Source: JAVBWI01 sp036677445 (GTDB lineage: Bacteria > Bacillota > Clostridia > Christensenellales > CAG-138). From it: a stretch of 64,000 nucleotides of DNA. The stretch's first letter is position 1. Each line of letters opens with the position of its first letter. The stretch lies in assembly GCA_036677445.1 (NCBI GenBank), contig JAVBWI010000023.1, forward strand, positions 186,001-250,000, read 5' to 3'. This document shows positions 9,120 to 17,678 of this stretch, one piece after another. The notes beneath the pieces are model-generated. The model did no database searches, had not been told where the DNA came from, and saw only the letters and a list, made by a program, of their open reading frames with translations. A program made the position numbers and the translations under genes.

Positions 9120-10229
9120 TCAGCGCTTGTAAACGCTCAGATCCTCGTCCGCATACTCAAGGCACCACAGGTAATCGATGGTATCGTAATTGAACGGATC
9201 AACGGTGTCGCCCTTGATCTTGAATACTTCGCCCTTGAGATCCTCGCCGTCGGCCAGTTTGATCACGCATTCAGCGGTCTTGACCGCGTTGAGCCATACG
9301 GGGTTCTCTGTGCTGGTTTCCTGATAACCGGTAGCGATGGCCACAAAGCCGTCGGCAAACACATCGGTGCCCGCGATATATACGTGGCCTTCCTCGCCGC
9401 GGGGGACCCACTTGTTTGCACGCTGCAGGGCGGTGGAATAGCCCGAGTACTGCGAGTCGGAGGGGACGTACAGGCAGTTGGAGTCAGGATAGGTCTGGAG
9501 CGCGCTGGTCAGGTTGGTAAGGCAGGTCGCGGGGTCCCACTGGCCGCAGGACACGGTAGTGGCAATCTTTATGCCCAGTTCCTCGCAGGCATCCTCGCAG
9601 CCGGCCTGGCGGTTGATGGCGTTCACGTCATTCTCATAACCCATAACGACGATCATATCCTTGGGCTCCACGCCGTCATCCTTCATGATTTCGAACATCC
9701 TCTTGGTGGCGGAGTACCCCTGATCATAGCTGTCCATGTTGACTGTTGCGTCGGGGACCTCGTCGCCGGACGCGCCGGCGTCCGCTTCACGGCAGAAGAA
9801 AATGCACTTTACGCCGTTGTCGTGGCATTCCTTGACGTCGGCCAGAGAGGCTACGTTGTCAATGGCGTTTACGATGACCACGTCGCAGCCCGACGCGATC
9901 ATATCCTGCACGTTGGAGAATTCCTTGTTCAGGTCGCCGTCCGACGCAGTGGAGACATACTCCAGGTCATAGCCGGCAGCATCCGCCGCCGCAGCCATAG
10001 CCTGCTGCATATAGTCGTTGTAAGCATGCATGATAGGTTCGTTGAGTGCGCTGATAACAAAGCCCACCTTAATGGATTTGCCGCCTTCCGCTACGGCCGG
10101 TTCCTGGGCGGCAGGCTGCTCCGCCGCGGGACTTTTCTCTGTGGCGGGCGCCTGTGCAGCCGGGGCGCAGCCCGCCGCCAGACAGAGTAGCATGACCACG
10201 CTGAGAAGGATACCGATCACTTTTTTCAT
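9120..10229 (-). CDS. Sugar-binding lipoprotein of the ABC importer (periplasmic binding protein type 4)
   Basis: This 369-residue protein has a lipoprotein signal (charged MKK, hydrophobic core, lipobox LAAGC near residue 20). A low-complexity Ala/Pro/Glu linker follows. The type I sugar-binding fold starts at about KVGFVISALNEPIMHAY, and ASGCDVVIVNAID fits the ribose/galactose-binding family. It should be tethered outside the membrane and deliver substrate to the two permeases. The ATG at 10229 has AGGAGG eight bases upstream. It is the first gene of the nine-gene operon, about 0.5 kb from the divergent RpiR regulator. The ligand is unknown; a polyol is suggested by the catabolic genes downstream. 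Confidence 0.9.
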   Translation of the reverse strand: MKKVIGILLSVVMLLCLAAGCAPAAQAPATEKSPAAEQPAAQEPAVAEGGKSIKVGFVISALNEPIMHAYNDYMQQAMAAAADAAGYDLEYVSTASDGDLNKEFSNVQDMIASGCDVVIVNAIDNVASLADVKECHDNGVKCIFFCREADAGASGDEVPDATVNMDSYDQGYSATKRMFEIMKDDGVEPKDMIVVMGYENDVNAINRQAGCEDACEELGIKIATTVSCGQWDPATCLTNLTSALQTYPDSNCLYVPSDSQYSGYSTALQRANKWVPRGEEGHVYIAGTDVFADGFVAIATGYQETSTENPVWLNAVKTAECVIKLADGEDLKGEVFKIKGDTVDPFNYDTIDYLWCLEYADEDLSVYKR

Positions 10230-10742
10230 GTTTTGTTCCTCCTGTTGAATGTTTATTGAATAACAGATACCTAATTGATCTGTTATAGACTTGCATTGAA
10301 CCCGCTTGTATACTTCTTTGTTACTTTCGCGCACTCCATTTTTTTATAATATTCACATGAAATAATTTATTGGATCACATTCAGTTTGCAGTATCAAATT
10401 ATCACAACCTATACGCGATGTCAATAAAATTTTCAATTTATATTTTAATTTATGAAAATTAATGATTGTTTTAGTATTGTCGATTTCTGCGAAGGGCTTG
10501 GCCATGTCAAAGCCGATCTGTAAATTTTTCCTTGATTTCTTCTGAAATATCGCCTATAATTGATTTGTAGAGTCGTAATAGATATTTGGGACTGCAACAA
10601 TGTATTTTCCCAAGTTTGCCCAGTTTATTTTCATATTCCGGAATCTTTTTAAACAACGCAGCGGAATTGACCGGCGTCGGCATTGTTTCTTGAAAGGCCC
10701 TGGCCCCATATTGTCCCATATTATGTTTTTTAGGAGTGTGCA
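10230..10742. promoter_or_regulatory. Divergent promoter region with candidate RpiR operator
   Basis: This is an AT-rich intergenic region between the sugar operon and the rpiR-type regulator. Positions 10428-10435 (AATTTTCA) and 10453-10460 (TGAAAATT) are perfect inverted half-sites separated by 17 bp, a plausible site for a dimeric regulator. The region from about 10500 to 10740 contains short minus-strand frames with no recognisable product, and I consider it non-coding. No confident -35/-10 pair was assigned for either direction. Confidence 0.45.
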
Positions 10743-11624
10743 GTGGAGTTGTATAAAGCGATTATGGAATACAGCCCAAAAATATCCCATTCATGCCTGG
10801 TAAAATTTCAATTTGTATACAGCGAATTGAAAAATGCGGAGCGAAAGGCTGCCGATTTTTGCCTGTCTATGCCCGAGGTGGTAGCCACCTCCACGATTAC
10901 GGAAGTTTCGGAACGCGCCGGATGCAGCGAGGCCACATTTGTCCGCCTGGCCAAGCGCCTGGGCTATAACGGTTACCCTGAGCTGCGGGTCGGACTGCTG
11001 CGGGAGGATACGGAGGAAATCGCCCAGAGCATCGGCATCCAGGCGGGTGACAGCCTGCAGACCATTGCCGAGAGCGTATTCAACGCGAGCATAGTCTCCC
11101 TTAGGGATTCCCTGAACTCCATGGATTTTCTCTGTCTTGAGACCGTGATATCCGACCTGTTGCAGGCAAAGCACATTCTGTTTTGCGCCGCAGGGGACGC
11201 AAACATCGTCGCGTTGTCCGGCGTACAGAAGTTTATACGCATGGGTCTCCCCGTGTGTTATAACGCCGATTATGATGCCCAGCTGCTTTCCCTTTCAAGA
11301 ATGGGTGAGAATGATGTGCTGATCTGCATCTCCCATTCCGGGCGCACGAAAAACATCTGCGAATTCGCCAAGGTGGCGCGCAATAAAAAGGTCCGCGTGA
11401 TCGCTTTAACCAATTTTCCTCAGTCGCCATTGGCCAAGGTCTCGGATATTGTTTTGCTCACGGCGTCCTTCGCCTACGATATGATGGGGGAAATCCTCGC
11501 GAAACGGGTTCCCGCCCTGTGCGTGCTGGACGTGATATACGTATCCCTTCTTATGCGGCTGGATGACAGGCAGCGCAACATTCTGGATGAAGGCAACAAG
11601 ATGCTCCGCATCAATAAGTTATAG
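10743..11624 (+). CDS. RpiR/MurR-family transcriptional regulator (HTH-SIS)
   Basis: This 293-residue protein has an N-terminal RpiR helix-turn-helix (about 20-90, including VSERAGCSEATFVRLAKRLG) and a C-terminal SIS effector domain (about 130-280) with a phosphosugar loop ISHSGRTKNI. The start is a GTG at 10743 with AGGAG seven bases upstream. RpiR proteins bind a phosphosugar through the SIS domain and control the matching catabolic genes. It is divergent from the nine-gene sugar operon, so local control of that operon is the likely role. Whether it represses or activates cannot be told from sequence. Confidence 0.9.
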   Translation: MELYKAIMEYSPKISHSCLVKFQFVYSELKNAERKAADFCLSMPEVVATSTITEVSERAGCSEATFVRLAKRLGYNGYPELRVGLLREDTEEIAQSIGIQAGDSLQTIAESVFNASIVSLRDSLNSMDFLCLETVISDLLQAKHILFCAAGDANIVALSGVQKFIRMGLPVCYNADYDAQLLSLSRMGENDVLICISHSGRTKNICEFAKVARNKKVRVIALTNFPQSPLAKVSDIVLLTASFAYDMMGEILAKRVPALCVLDVIYVSLLMRLDDRQRNILDEGNKMLRINKL

Positions 11625-12103
11625 CCGTCATAATGAAATACGAATGATTCGCTAACAGAAAACGGGGCTCCCCAATACCCTGACTCCCGGATGGCATTGC
11701 AGGACAATAAATCGCTCACCGGCAAAGGGCCGGACAAGCAGCGGCTATTCCAGCGGGGACAGATAGGCGATAGGATTGGTTCCCCCCTGCACATTCCATA
11801 GGATGTGCAGCGCAAACAGAAGGGTGAGAAAGCCCAGCAACGCCCCTCGCGCCGCCGAAGCGCTTTAAAAGCGGGAACGGGATAAAAAAGATTTTTCTAT
11901 CCAAAGCCATAGGATCTCATGTGCTGGCACAAGGGCGTGGAGCATCTACGCCTTTTTTTGCATCGTGCTGATCGGTATTGCCACGATATGCAGCGCCCTT
12001 CCGATTCTGCAATCCAAATCAAACATCCCCAATGTAGTATGGCGGCTAAAACCACGGCCATCATGGCTCATTAGTGTCCTGGCGGAAAAGAACTGTTGAC
12101 GGC
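11625..12103. other. Gene-poor stretch with decayed coding remnants
   Basis: No intact gene was found. On the minus strand, about 11855-11745 reads as a hydrophobic C-terminal tail ending LSPLE before a stop. On the plus strand, about 11930-12090 encodes a membrane-like segment (WSIYAFFCIVLIGIATIC) with no start codon. Both look like debris of membrane-protein genes. Their families are not recognisable. Confidence 0.35.
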
Positions 12104-12970
12104 TTACCGGTGAATGCCATAGAAGAAGAGGGCAATGGTTCCCGGCCCGACATGGGCACCCGTCACCGGCTCATAGCAGACAATGATCATATTGCCCTGA
12201 TGGCCGCTTTCGCGGATTCTCTGTGCAACGTGCCGGGCATCCTCTTCGCTGTCTGCGTGTGCGATACCGACAGGGTCGTTTTTATCTGAAACAAGCTCCT
12301 CATAGTGCTTTACCAGTGCTTCGAGCGACTTTCTCCTTCCTCGCTCTTTATGGTGGATTACAATTTTACCGTCATCATTGCCCATCAGGATAGGCTTGAT
12401 TTGTAAAACATTGCCTACAAATGCTGCTGCGCCGGAGATCCGCCCGCCTCTTTTCAAGTAGACCAGATCCTCCACAGTGAAATACTGGCAGATGGAAGCG
12501 CTGTTGCGCTGTGTGCTGTTGACAATATCCTCAAAGTCCGCGCCGGCTTGATTCATACGCGCCGCGTGAAGTACCGGCAGCCCTTCACCAAGCGATGCTG
12601 CGCGGGTATCAATCACGGCAATCTTTCTTTCAGGGAAACGCTTGCGCATTTCTTCCGCTGCGAAAACCGACGCCTGATATGCGCCGCTGATACCGCTGGA
12701 CATACCAACATAAACAATATCCGTTCCCTGACTAAGGACGGCCTCAAAAGCCTGTTTGAACGCATGGCTGTTGACCATGGAAGTATGGGCAACGGCGCCC
12801 TTTCGCAATGCGCAGTAAAAAGGCGCCCCATCAAATAGCTTGTTATCGCTTTGCGGGGATGGATACTCAATTCCGTCAACGGTGTAATGGAATGGAATAG
12901 CTTTAATGTCCAGTTCCCCGAGCATTTCTTCAGGAAGATTGGCGGAGGTATCGGTAATAATTTTGATCAT
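12104..12970 (-). CDS. DegV-family fatty-acid-binding protein (second of pair)
   Basis: This 288-residue DegV protein begins MIKIITDTSANLP, and has the GMSSGISGAYQAS segment (about 89-101), KRGGRISG (about 190) and the C-terminal GAHVGPGTIALFF. Characterised DegV/FakB proteins bind a fatty acid and present it to the FakA kinase in the cytoplasm. No FakA-like kinase is present here. The ATG at 12970 has GAGGAG six bases upstream, one base after the stop of the other degV gene, so the two are co-transcribed. The typical TSxP segment near residue 60 reads THTSMVNS-like here. Ligand choice is unknown. Confidence 0.9.
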   Translation of the reverse strand: MIKIITDTSANLPEEMLGELDIKAIPFHYTVDGIEYPSPQSDNKLFDGAPFYCALRKGAVAHTSMVNSHAFKQAFEAVLSQGTDIVYVGMSSGISGAYQASVFAAEEMRKRFPERKIAVIDTRAASLGEGLPVLHAARMNQAGADFEDIVNSTQRNSASICQYFTVEDLVYLKRGGRISGAAAFVGNVLQIKPILMGNDDGKIVIHHKERGRRKSLEALVKHYEELVSDKNDPVGIAHADSEEDARHVAQRIRESGHQGNMIIVCYEPVTGAHVGPGTIALFFYGIHR

Positions 12971-12971
12971 G

Positions 12972-13862
12972 CTATTCTCCTCTTTCTGCGCCCCAGAAGA
13001 ACAGCGCAACCGTTCCCGGCCCTGTGTGGCTGCCAATAGTCGTGCCGATGTTGTTGATTAGAACCTTCCCGTTGAGGTTTAAAAACCGCTCTTCTACAAG
13101 GTCTGCAACCATGCGCGCGTCTTCAAAGCAGGCGGATTGCGAAATAAAGCATTTCCCGGAATAGTCCAACCCATCCCGGGCAAATGTCTGCATCTGATCT
13201 ACGATTTCGCGGATGACGCGCCGCTTTGTCCGTATTTTAGAGCGGGGGATCAGCCGCCCCAAATGATCCATATTCAGAAGCGGGCAGATATTCAAAATCG
13301 TGCCAACCATTCCTGCCGTTTTGGAGATTCTGCCGCCTTTCACATAAAAAGTGAGATCCGTCGAGAAAAACCAGTGGTGCAGGCGCAGCCTGTTTTCATT
13401 GAGCCAATCGCGAACTTCGTCAATAGTCTTTCCTTCGTCGCGCAGGCCGGCCAGCGTATCCATCAGCAGTCCGTAGCCCGAAGAGGCGCCAAGCGAGTCG
13501 ACGATATAAATCTTGCGCTCAGGAAAGCGCTCCCTAGCAATCATTGCAGCGTTTTGGGCGGAATTGTACGTGCCGGATATTCCAGAGGACAGGCATACAT
13601 GCAGAATATCCTTGCCTTGCTCCAGCATTTTGGAGAAATACTCCAAATATTCTGCAATGTTTACCTGAGAGGTTCCGGTTTCGGCGCCTTCGGCCATGGC
13701 TTTATAAAACTGGTCAAATGGCATCGACTGACCCAAATCGTCCATGTACTCTTTTCCATCGATAGAATAGTGGAAGCAGACGTAAGAAATATTCCGATTC
13801 TCAAAATGTTCTTTTGCCAAATCGGCCGTCGAGCAGCAGCTTAAAACGTACTGATGATCCAT
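12972..13862 (-). CDS. DegV-family fatty-acid-binding protein (first of pair)
   Basis: This 296-residue DegV paralogue shares the plan of its neighbour. It has TGTSQVNIAEY (about 62-72), CLSSGISGTYNSAQ (about 90-103), YVKGGRISKTAG (about 178-189) and GSHTGPGTVALFF near the C-terminus. The N-terminus reads MDHQYVLSCCSTADL, with CCSTAD where most relatives have a D(S/T) motif. That could alter head-group contacts. It lies first in a two-gene operon. The shared fold and tandem arrangement suggest two acyl-chain specificities. The kinase partner would have to be encoded elsewhere. Confidence 0.9.
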   Translation of the reverse strand: MDHQYVLSCCSTADLAKEHFENRNISYVCFHYSIDGKEYMDDLGQSMPFDQFYKAMAEGAETGTSQVNIAEYLEYFSKMLEQGKDILHVCLSSGISGTYNSAQNAAMIARERFPERKIYIVDSLGASSGYGLLMDTLAGLRDEGKTIDEVRDWLNENRLRLHHWFFSTDLTFYVKGGRISKTAGMVGTILNICPLLNMDHLGRLIPRSKIRTKRRVIREIVDQMQTFARDGLDYSGKCFISQSACFEDARMVADLVEERFLNLNGKVLINNIGTTIGSHTGPGTVALFFWGAERGE

Positions 13863-13962
13863 TATCTTCTCCTTCTCTGTTCAATTCAGGCGTTTTCTTT
13901 TACGATTTTATCTTGGGGCATGGCAAGGTACAACCTACTCTTTCGTCCGAACATAATAGAAA

Positions 13963-13995
13963 GGAGTAGAAGTGCGCACGAATGCACTCTACTCC
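13963..13995 (-). terminator. Hairpin downstream of the XRE gene
   Basis: Arms 13963-13975 (GGAGTAGAAGTGC) and 13984-13995 (GCACTCTACTCC) pair with one bulged A. On the minus strand the hairpin is followed by TTTCTATTAT. It is a plausible terminator between the XRE gene and the degV pair. Confidence 0.55.
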
Positions 13996-14004
13996 CTCTT
14001 GTTT

Positions 14005-14038
14005 CTGTAGTCTACGAATCGTGGACTACAGTTTTTTT
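14005..14038 (+). terminator. Second hairpin overlapping the XRE stop codon
   Basis: CTGTAGTC (14005-14012) pairs with GACTACAG (14024-14031), with an inner ACG/CGT pairing. It is followed on the plus strand by seven Ts. The right arm includes the stop codon of the XRE gene on the opposite strand. No plus-strand gene ends here, so its use is unclear. Confidence 0.4.
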
Positions 14039-14622
14039 CTCTCTCTTTTGATTCTGAAGCTTAGCAGAACTACGGTTTGTGCCGGTATGGCAATCAGGAG
14101 GAGTTGCCAGGGCCGGTATTTGATCAGGGCGATATAGATAATGGCAATCAGGCTGAAAACCAAGGCGGAAACGATCGGCAGATTGTATCTCCCGTGATTC
14201 CAGATGGAGTTTAGCACAAGCAGGGTAGTCAGGGAGACGGGTACGGCATATGCAAATATGCTCCAGTGGATGGCTCCCAGCACCCAAAAGATGATAAAGA
14301 TCAGCGTCGCAATAGTCCAAATTCCTGCGATAGCAACCATGATGATGGCCGAGGGACTGTATTTACGGCCCGCATCACCTTGGCCTTTGTCCTGCGGGGT
14401 ATCCCATTGATCATGTGCATTCAGCAGATCATCGACTGAAACGTTGAATATTTCAGCCATTCGTTTTAAAACAAGCACATCCGGAACAGATTCCGCGCGC
14501 TCCCATTTAGAAATTGTCTTATCCGAATAGTTCAACTTTTCACCCAACTCCGCCTGGGTCATACTTGCTTTTGTGCGCTGCCTGATGATATTGCTGGCTA
14601 TAACAAGCTTTACTTCTTCCAA
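14026..14622 (-). CDS. XRE-family regulator with C-terminal membrane domain
   Basis: This 198-residue protein has an XRE helix-turn-helix at about residues 8-65 (MTQAELGEKLNYSDKTISKWE). After a short hydrophilic linker come four hydrophobic segments (about 85-185) and a basic tail. I prefer a TTG start at 14622. The Shine-Dalgarno AAGGAGGGGG lies inside the longer ATG frame (14652) and points to the TTG seven bases on, and relatives begin (M)EEVKL at this place. Membrane-anchored XRE proteins of this type are common in Firmicutes. The trigger and target are unknown. Confidence 0.82.
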   Translation of the reverse strand: MEEVKLVIASNIIRQRTKASMTQAELGEKLNYSDKTISKWERAESVPDVLVLKRMAEIFNVSVDDLLNAHDQWDTPQDKGQGDAGRKYSPSAIIMVAIAGIWTIATLIFIIFWVLGAIHWSIFAYAVPVSLTTLLVLNSIWNHGRYNLPIVSALVFSLIAIIYIALIKYRPWQLLLIAIPAQTVVLLSFRIKRERKKL

Positions 14623-14823
14623 AATGCCCCCTCCTTGTCCCTCAATATTCATTATAATAGATAAAGGGGTATTGTACTATAATCCACGGCTACGCAATAT
14701 AAAGTTTGTACACCTATCCGCCGATTCACGCCCAATACAAGACCATGAGGGCATTAAGAGCGGCTATATTATCGGAAGTTGTTCATCGTGCCTTTCTATT
14801 TCTCACTCTCAATTTTCATTTTT

Positions 14824-15798
14824 CTACCGGGCGTTATAGAGTGTTTCCCGCAGCAGAGCCCCATTACGCGGAATGTCCGCCCGGAGTTCTTCGCCCTTTA
14901 CCCCAACGGCTTTCCAGCTGCCCCCGCAAGGGAGGATCAGGCTGCGGTATTCGATCTCTTCGGCCTTAAGGATTTCATACCCCCAATCACGCAGCATTGT
15001 AAAATCCAAATTGGTTTGAATGTTGCTGAAAACCAGGCTCAACAGCGGAAGCATAGCCTCCTTGGTCGCGGTTTTCCGCATATTAAAAATCGCGGAATGG
15101 ATTAAGTCCAGGCTGCGATCAAGGCCGCCCAGGGGCTCCCGGCCGCTGAGATCGTCCATGGCGTGCACTATGCTCTGCACTCCGGTAAGGGTTGCCGGGC
15201 CAGCCTGTAATCCTTCGCCATTTTCTCCCAGGGCACCGTTGATATAGCCAGCCTCGCTTGGCGTCAGTTCTATTTGGATACCCCCCAGCAGGTCAATCAT
15301 GGCTGCCAGGGAGTGGGTGTCCGTGCAGGCATAATTCTGCAGGTCCAAACCGAAGTTCTGGTTCATGGTATTCACCAGCAGGCCGGCGCCGCCCAGTGCA
15401 TAGGCTTCACGCAGACTTTTTTGCCCGTACCCTTCTACCTCCGCCATGGTTTCACTGGCCAGGGCAACCACGGTCAGCCTTTGTTCGAAAGCGTTAAAGG
15501 AGGCGATGAACACCATATCCGCCTCTGCGTTCTCCTGCCCCAGGGGCTGGTTTTGTATGGCGATGAGCACGCTGGTGATAAACTTGTCGATCTGCTCCCT
15601 GGAGTAGACCTTCACCTGGCCCTCCTGCCCGTTCCGGGCGCTCCAGCCCGATATTTTGCTGATGCGGGAAAACAGTATTCCCCCAAGGGCAATTCCCGCC
15701 AGCGTAATTCCCCCCAGGCACCAGATGGCCCGGAGGAGCCAAAACCGGAGGTCTTTCGCTTTGGCTTTGACTATAGTCTTATCGTTTTTTCCGTTCAA
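14824..15798 (-). CDS. LytR-CpsA-Psr (LCP) family protein
   Basis: This 324-residue protein has a cytoplasmic N-terminus, one transmembrane segment (about 20-44) and an extracellular LCP domain. The domain includes a VFIASFN strand, the YALGGAGLLVNTMNQNFGLDLQNY segment, an IDLLGGIQIEL motif and a late Arg-containing helix (GGLDRSLDLIHSAI). LCP enzymes attach undecaprenyl-linked glycopolymers to peptidoglycan outside the membrane. The start is TTG at 15798, overlapping the TGA of the upstream gene, with GGAGG ten bases before it; no ATG lies nearby. Pairing with a phosphodiester glycosidase gene fits cell-wall glycopolymer work. Confidence 0.83.
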   Translation of the reverse strand: MNGKNDKTIVKAKAKDLRFWLLRAIWCLGGITLAGIALGGILFSRISKISGWSARNGQEGQVKVYSREQIDKFITSVLIAIQNQPLGQENAEADMVFIASFNAFEQRLTVVALASETMAEVEGYGQKSLREAYALGGAGLLVNTMNQNFGLDLQNYACTDTHSLAAMIDLLGGIQIELTPSEAGYINGALGENGEGLQAGPATLTGVQSIVHAMDDLSGREPLGGLDRSLDLIHSAIFNMRKTATKEAMLPLLSLVFSNIQTNLDFTMLRDWGYEILKAEEIEYRSLILPCGGSWKAVGVKGEELRADIPRNGALLRETLYNAR

Positions 15799-16934
15799 TT
15801 TGCGGTATCCTCCGGCAATGGCGCAGGCTTCAGCGTAGGCGACGGCGTGGGTTCAAACAGTTGCTCCGGCGCGAGATACTCCCCAATTACCACCATATCC
15901 GGCAGTTTGCGGGCGTCTCCTGTGCCCGAAGGCCGGTTGATGATTTCTCCGTTGAATACCATGATGGCGCTTCCGCCGCCATCCAGATTATAGGCTTCCG
16001 TCAGACCCAGGCGGAGAGACAGATCGATCATTTCCGCAAAATTCATGCCGATGGAGTAGCCCTTTTGCCGGCCGTCTATCATAACGATGCAATAATGTCC
16101 CGGTTCATAATAGCCCAGGATGCAGCGAGGGTTGCGTCCCTGGGGCTTGACGTCCTTTGCCGCTTCCCCGTTGCGCACCAGCGTGGGCCCAAACTGCCAG
16201 CCTTGCCAGGCGCCCTGTTCCATGGCGGTAACTGAACGGAACGTATCGTATTCTTCCGTAAGCATCCGCCCGTCGTAATACAACACGCAGGCGGCCCGCT
16301 GCGGTCTTGGCTTTTCTGTTGGCAGCGGCGTGGCCGTCTCAAACGGGATGATCTGGTCCGGTTCTGGCGAAGGCTCCGGCGTAGGGGTGGGGCGCACATT
16401 GGCCTTGCGATACAACTCGCCGTTGCGAAGCACAAGCCCTCCCAAAAAATCCCCGTTTACGGCCAGAATGGCATGGTTGTCCTGCGCGATTTTTTCCGCG
16501 GGCTCCCGTTTGCCCCGGTACTCGCCGCTGGAGAAGGCCGTCCGGAAGCAGTTGATGTTACGCATCCAGATATCGGCAATATAATATGTGACGCCATTCT
16601 CTTCCGCCTTGTTCACCGCAATTCGGAGTTCATCGCTTTGGTAGCTGTATTCTGCGCCCGATCCCGTATCATGATCCGGAAAGCGCACGTCAGCAATGTC
16701 CCCCGGCAGGGGCTTGCGGGTAGGAACAGGGGTAGACTCGAGGGTAGGCACGGGCGTGGGGGTGGGCTGCAAAACGGGCACGGGGGTAGCCTGCGCAAAC
16801 AAGCGGATGTTTTTCTGCTGCTCCCGGTAAACCCGTCCGAGCAAAATATCGGTATACACCACCGCAAAGGAGGTAAATGCTAAAAAACCCGTTATAATGC
16901 AGAGCGTAACGGTTTTGACTTTCCGGCGATCCAT
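15795..16934 (-). CDS. Membrane-anchored phosphodiester glycosidase (NAGPA-domain) protein
   Basis: This 379-residue protein has an N-terminal membrane anchor (about 8-28), a Pro/Thr-rich linker (about 45-75), and a NAGPA domain. Domain landmarks are LAVNGDFLGG, a GWQFGPTLVRNGE segment, NPRCILGYYEPG, and the hallmark YNLDGGGSAIMVF with NRPSG following. A second Pro/Thr-rich insert (about 185-205) interrupts the domain. Family members cleave sugar-1-phosphodiester bonds. In Gram-positive bacteria they probably act on wall or capsule polymers. The ATG at 16934 has GGAGG four bases upstream. Its stop overlaps the LCP start, so the two are coupled. Confidence 0.85.
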   Translation of the reverse strand: MDRRKVKTVTLCIITGFLAFTSFAVVYTDILLGRVYREQQKNIRLFAQATPVPVLQPTPTPVPTLESTPVPTRKPLPGDIADVRFPDHDTGSGAEYSYQSDELRIAVNKAEENGVTYYIADIWMRNINCFRTAFSSGEYRGKREPAEKIAQDNHAILAVNGDFLGGLVLRNGELYRKANVRPTPTPEPSPEPDQIIPFETATPLPTEKPRPQRAACVLYYDGRMLTEEYDTFRSVTAMEQGAWQGWQFGPTLVRNGEAAKDVKPQGRNPRCILGYYEPGHYCIVMIDGRQKGYSIGMNFAEMIDLSLRLGLTEAYNLDGGGSAIMVFNGEIINRPSGTGDARKLPDMVVIGEYLAPEQLFEPTPSPTLKPAPLPEDTAN

Positions 16935-17137
16935 GCTTCCTCCATTGCTTCCTGTACAAAAATCCGCCAAATCAGCGGCTTTGGACCGCAGAGACTCAAT
17001 TCCCCTTGCCTTAAGCTGCCGGCCCGGGGCAAAGACGGAAGATATTATTCCGTGGGTATTATATCTTGTATTTCTTTATTGAACAAGGCTTCTCTGTGGG
17101 TGAACATGCGCGTCAGACATATCTTTTTTGATGTATC
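16935..17137. other. Divergent intergenic region
   Basis: No gene was recognised between the glycosidase gene and the promoter at 17138. Short frames here have no ribosome site or family match. Confidence 0.4.
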
Positions 17138-17166
17138 TTGCCAAACCCGCTAACCATCTATATAAT
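17138..17166 (+). promoter_or_regulatory. Near-consensus sigma-A promoter for the BlaI-like gene
   Basis: TTGCCA (17138-17143) and TATAAT (17161-17166) are separated by exactly 17 bases. The next gene is the BlaI-type repressor at 17323, which gives a leader of about 150 nt that contains the inverted repeat at 17261-17304. Confidence 0.65.
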
Positions 17167-17260
17167 TACGAACCTCATTTTGCTGGAATACACGGGAATA
17201 ATAGGCACGATTTCCGTTAATCTCTGCAGCGGCTTTCTGCGCTCCCGTACATTGACATTT

Positions 17261-17309
17261 TCATACGGCTGGAGCAGTATGAACATGCGGCTCCAGCCGT
17301 ATGAGTTTT
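17261..17309 (+). promoter_or_regulatory. Perfect 15-bp inverted repeat in the BlaI leader (attenuator or operator)
   Basis: TCATACGGCTGGAGC (17261-17275) and its exact complement (17290-17304) flank a 14-base loop. GTTTTT follows at once, then the Shine-Dalgarno CAGGAGG of the BlaI gene. The structure resembles an intrinsic terminator placed just before a gene, hence an attenuator. A DNA operator for the encoded repressor is the alternative, although the usual BlaI TACA/TGTA half-sites are absent. Confidence 0.6.
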
Positions 17310-17322
17310 TCAGGAGGAAAAA

Positions 17323-17676
17323 ATGGACAGCGTCAAGCTTTTTGAATCAGAATTACGGATCATGGACTATCTTTGGGAGCACAGCGCCCCTCCGGATGTT
17401 GCGGCGCACTGCCTGAGCGTCTACGCGTGGACGAAGAACACCACATATTCCATCCTGAACAAGCTTATCGCTAAAGGGTATATCGAGCGCAAGGAACCGG
17501 GATTTAGGTGTGTGCCGCTCATCGAACGTGAGAATGTGCGGCTCGACGAGGCGATAAACGTTGTCCGGCGCTTCTTCGACGGCTCCTATAAGCTGATGTT
17601 CGCGGAACTGATGGCCGCGGAAACGATCTCGCCGGAGGAACTCAAAGAGTTGAAAGAGTTGATAGAAAGGTCGTAG
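17323..17676 (+). CDS. BlaI/MecI-family transcriptional repressor
   Basis: This 117-residue protein has a winged helix at about residues 4-75 (LFESELRIMDYLWEHSAPPDVAAH, then TYSILNKLIAKGYIERKEPG) and a C-terminal dimerisation helix region. BlaI proteins repress beta-lactamase or envelope-stress genes and are inactivated by BlaR1-type sensor proteases. CAGGAGG lies five bases before the ATG. Its natural partner would be the BlaR1 gene that begins 3 bp downstream, but that gene is wrecked. The repressor may therefore no longer respond to beta-lactam, or may answer to the second BlaR1-like protein encoded at 19.3-21.5 kb. Confidence 0.88.
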   Translation: MDSVKLFESELRIMDYLWEHSAPPDVAAHCLSVYAWTKNTTYSILNKLIAKGYIERKEPGFRCVPLIERENVRLDEAINVVRRFFDGSYKLMFAELMAAETISPEELKELKELIERS

Positions 17677-17678
17677 CC

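Noticed and set aside
10507..10790. Minus-strand frames of 70 and 78 residues in the RpiR upstream region
   Set aside because: No ribosome site, no recognisable motif, and they overlap the regulator's start and control region.
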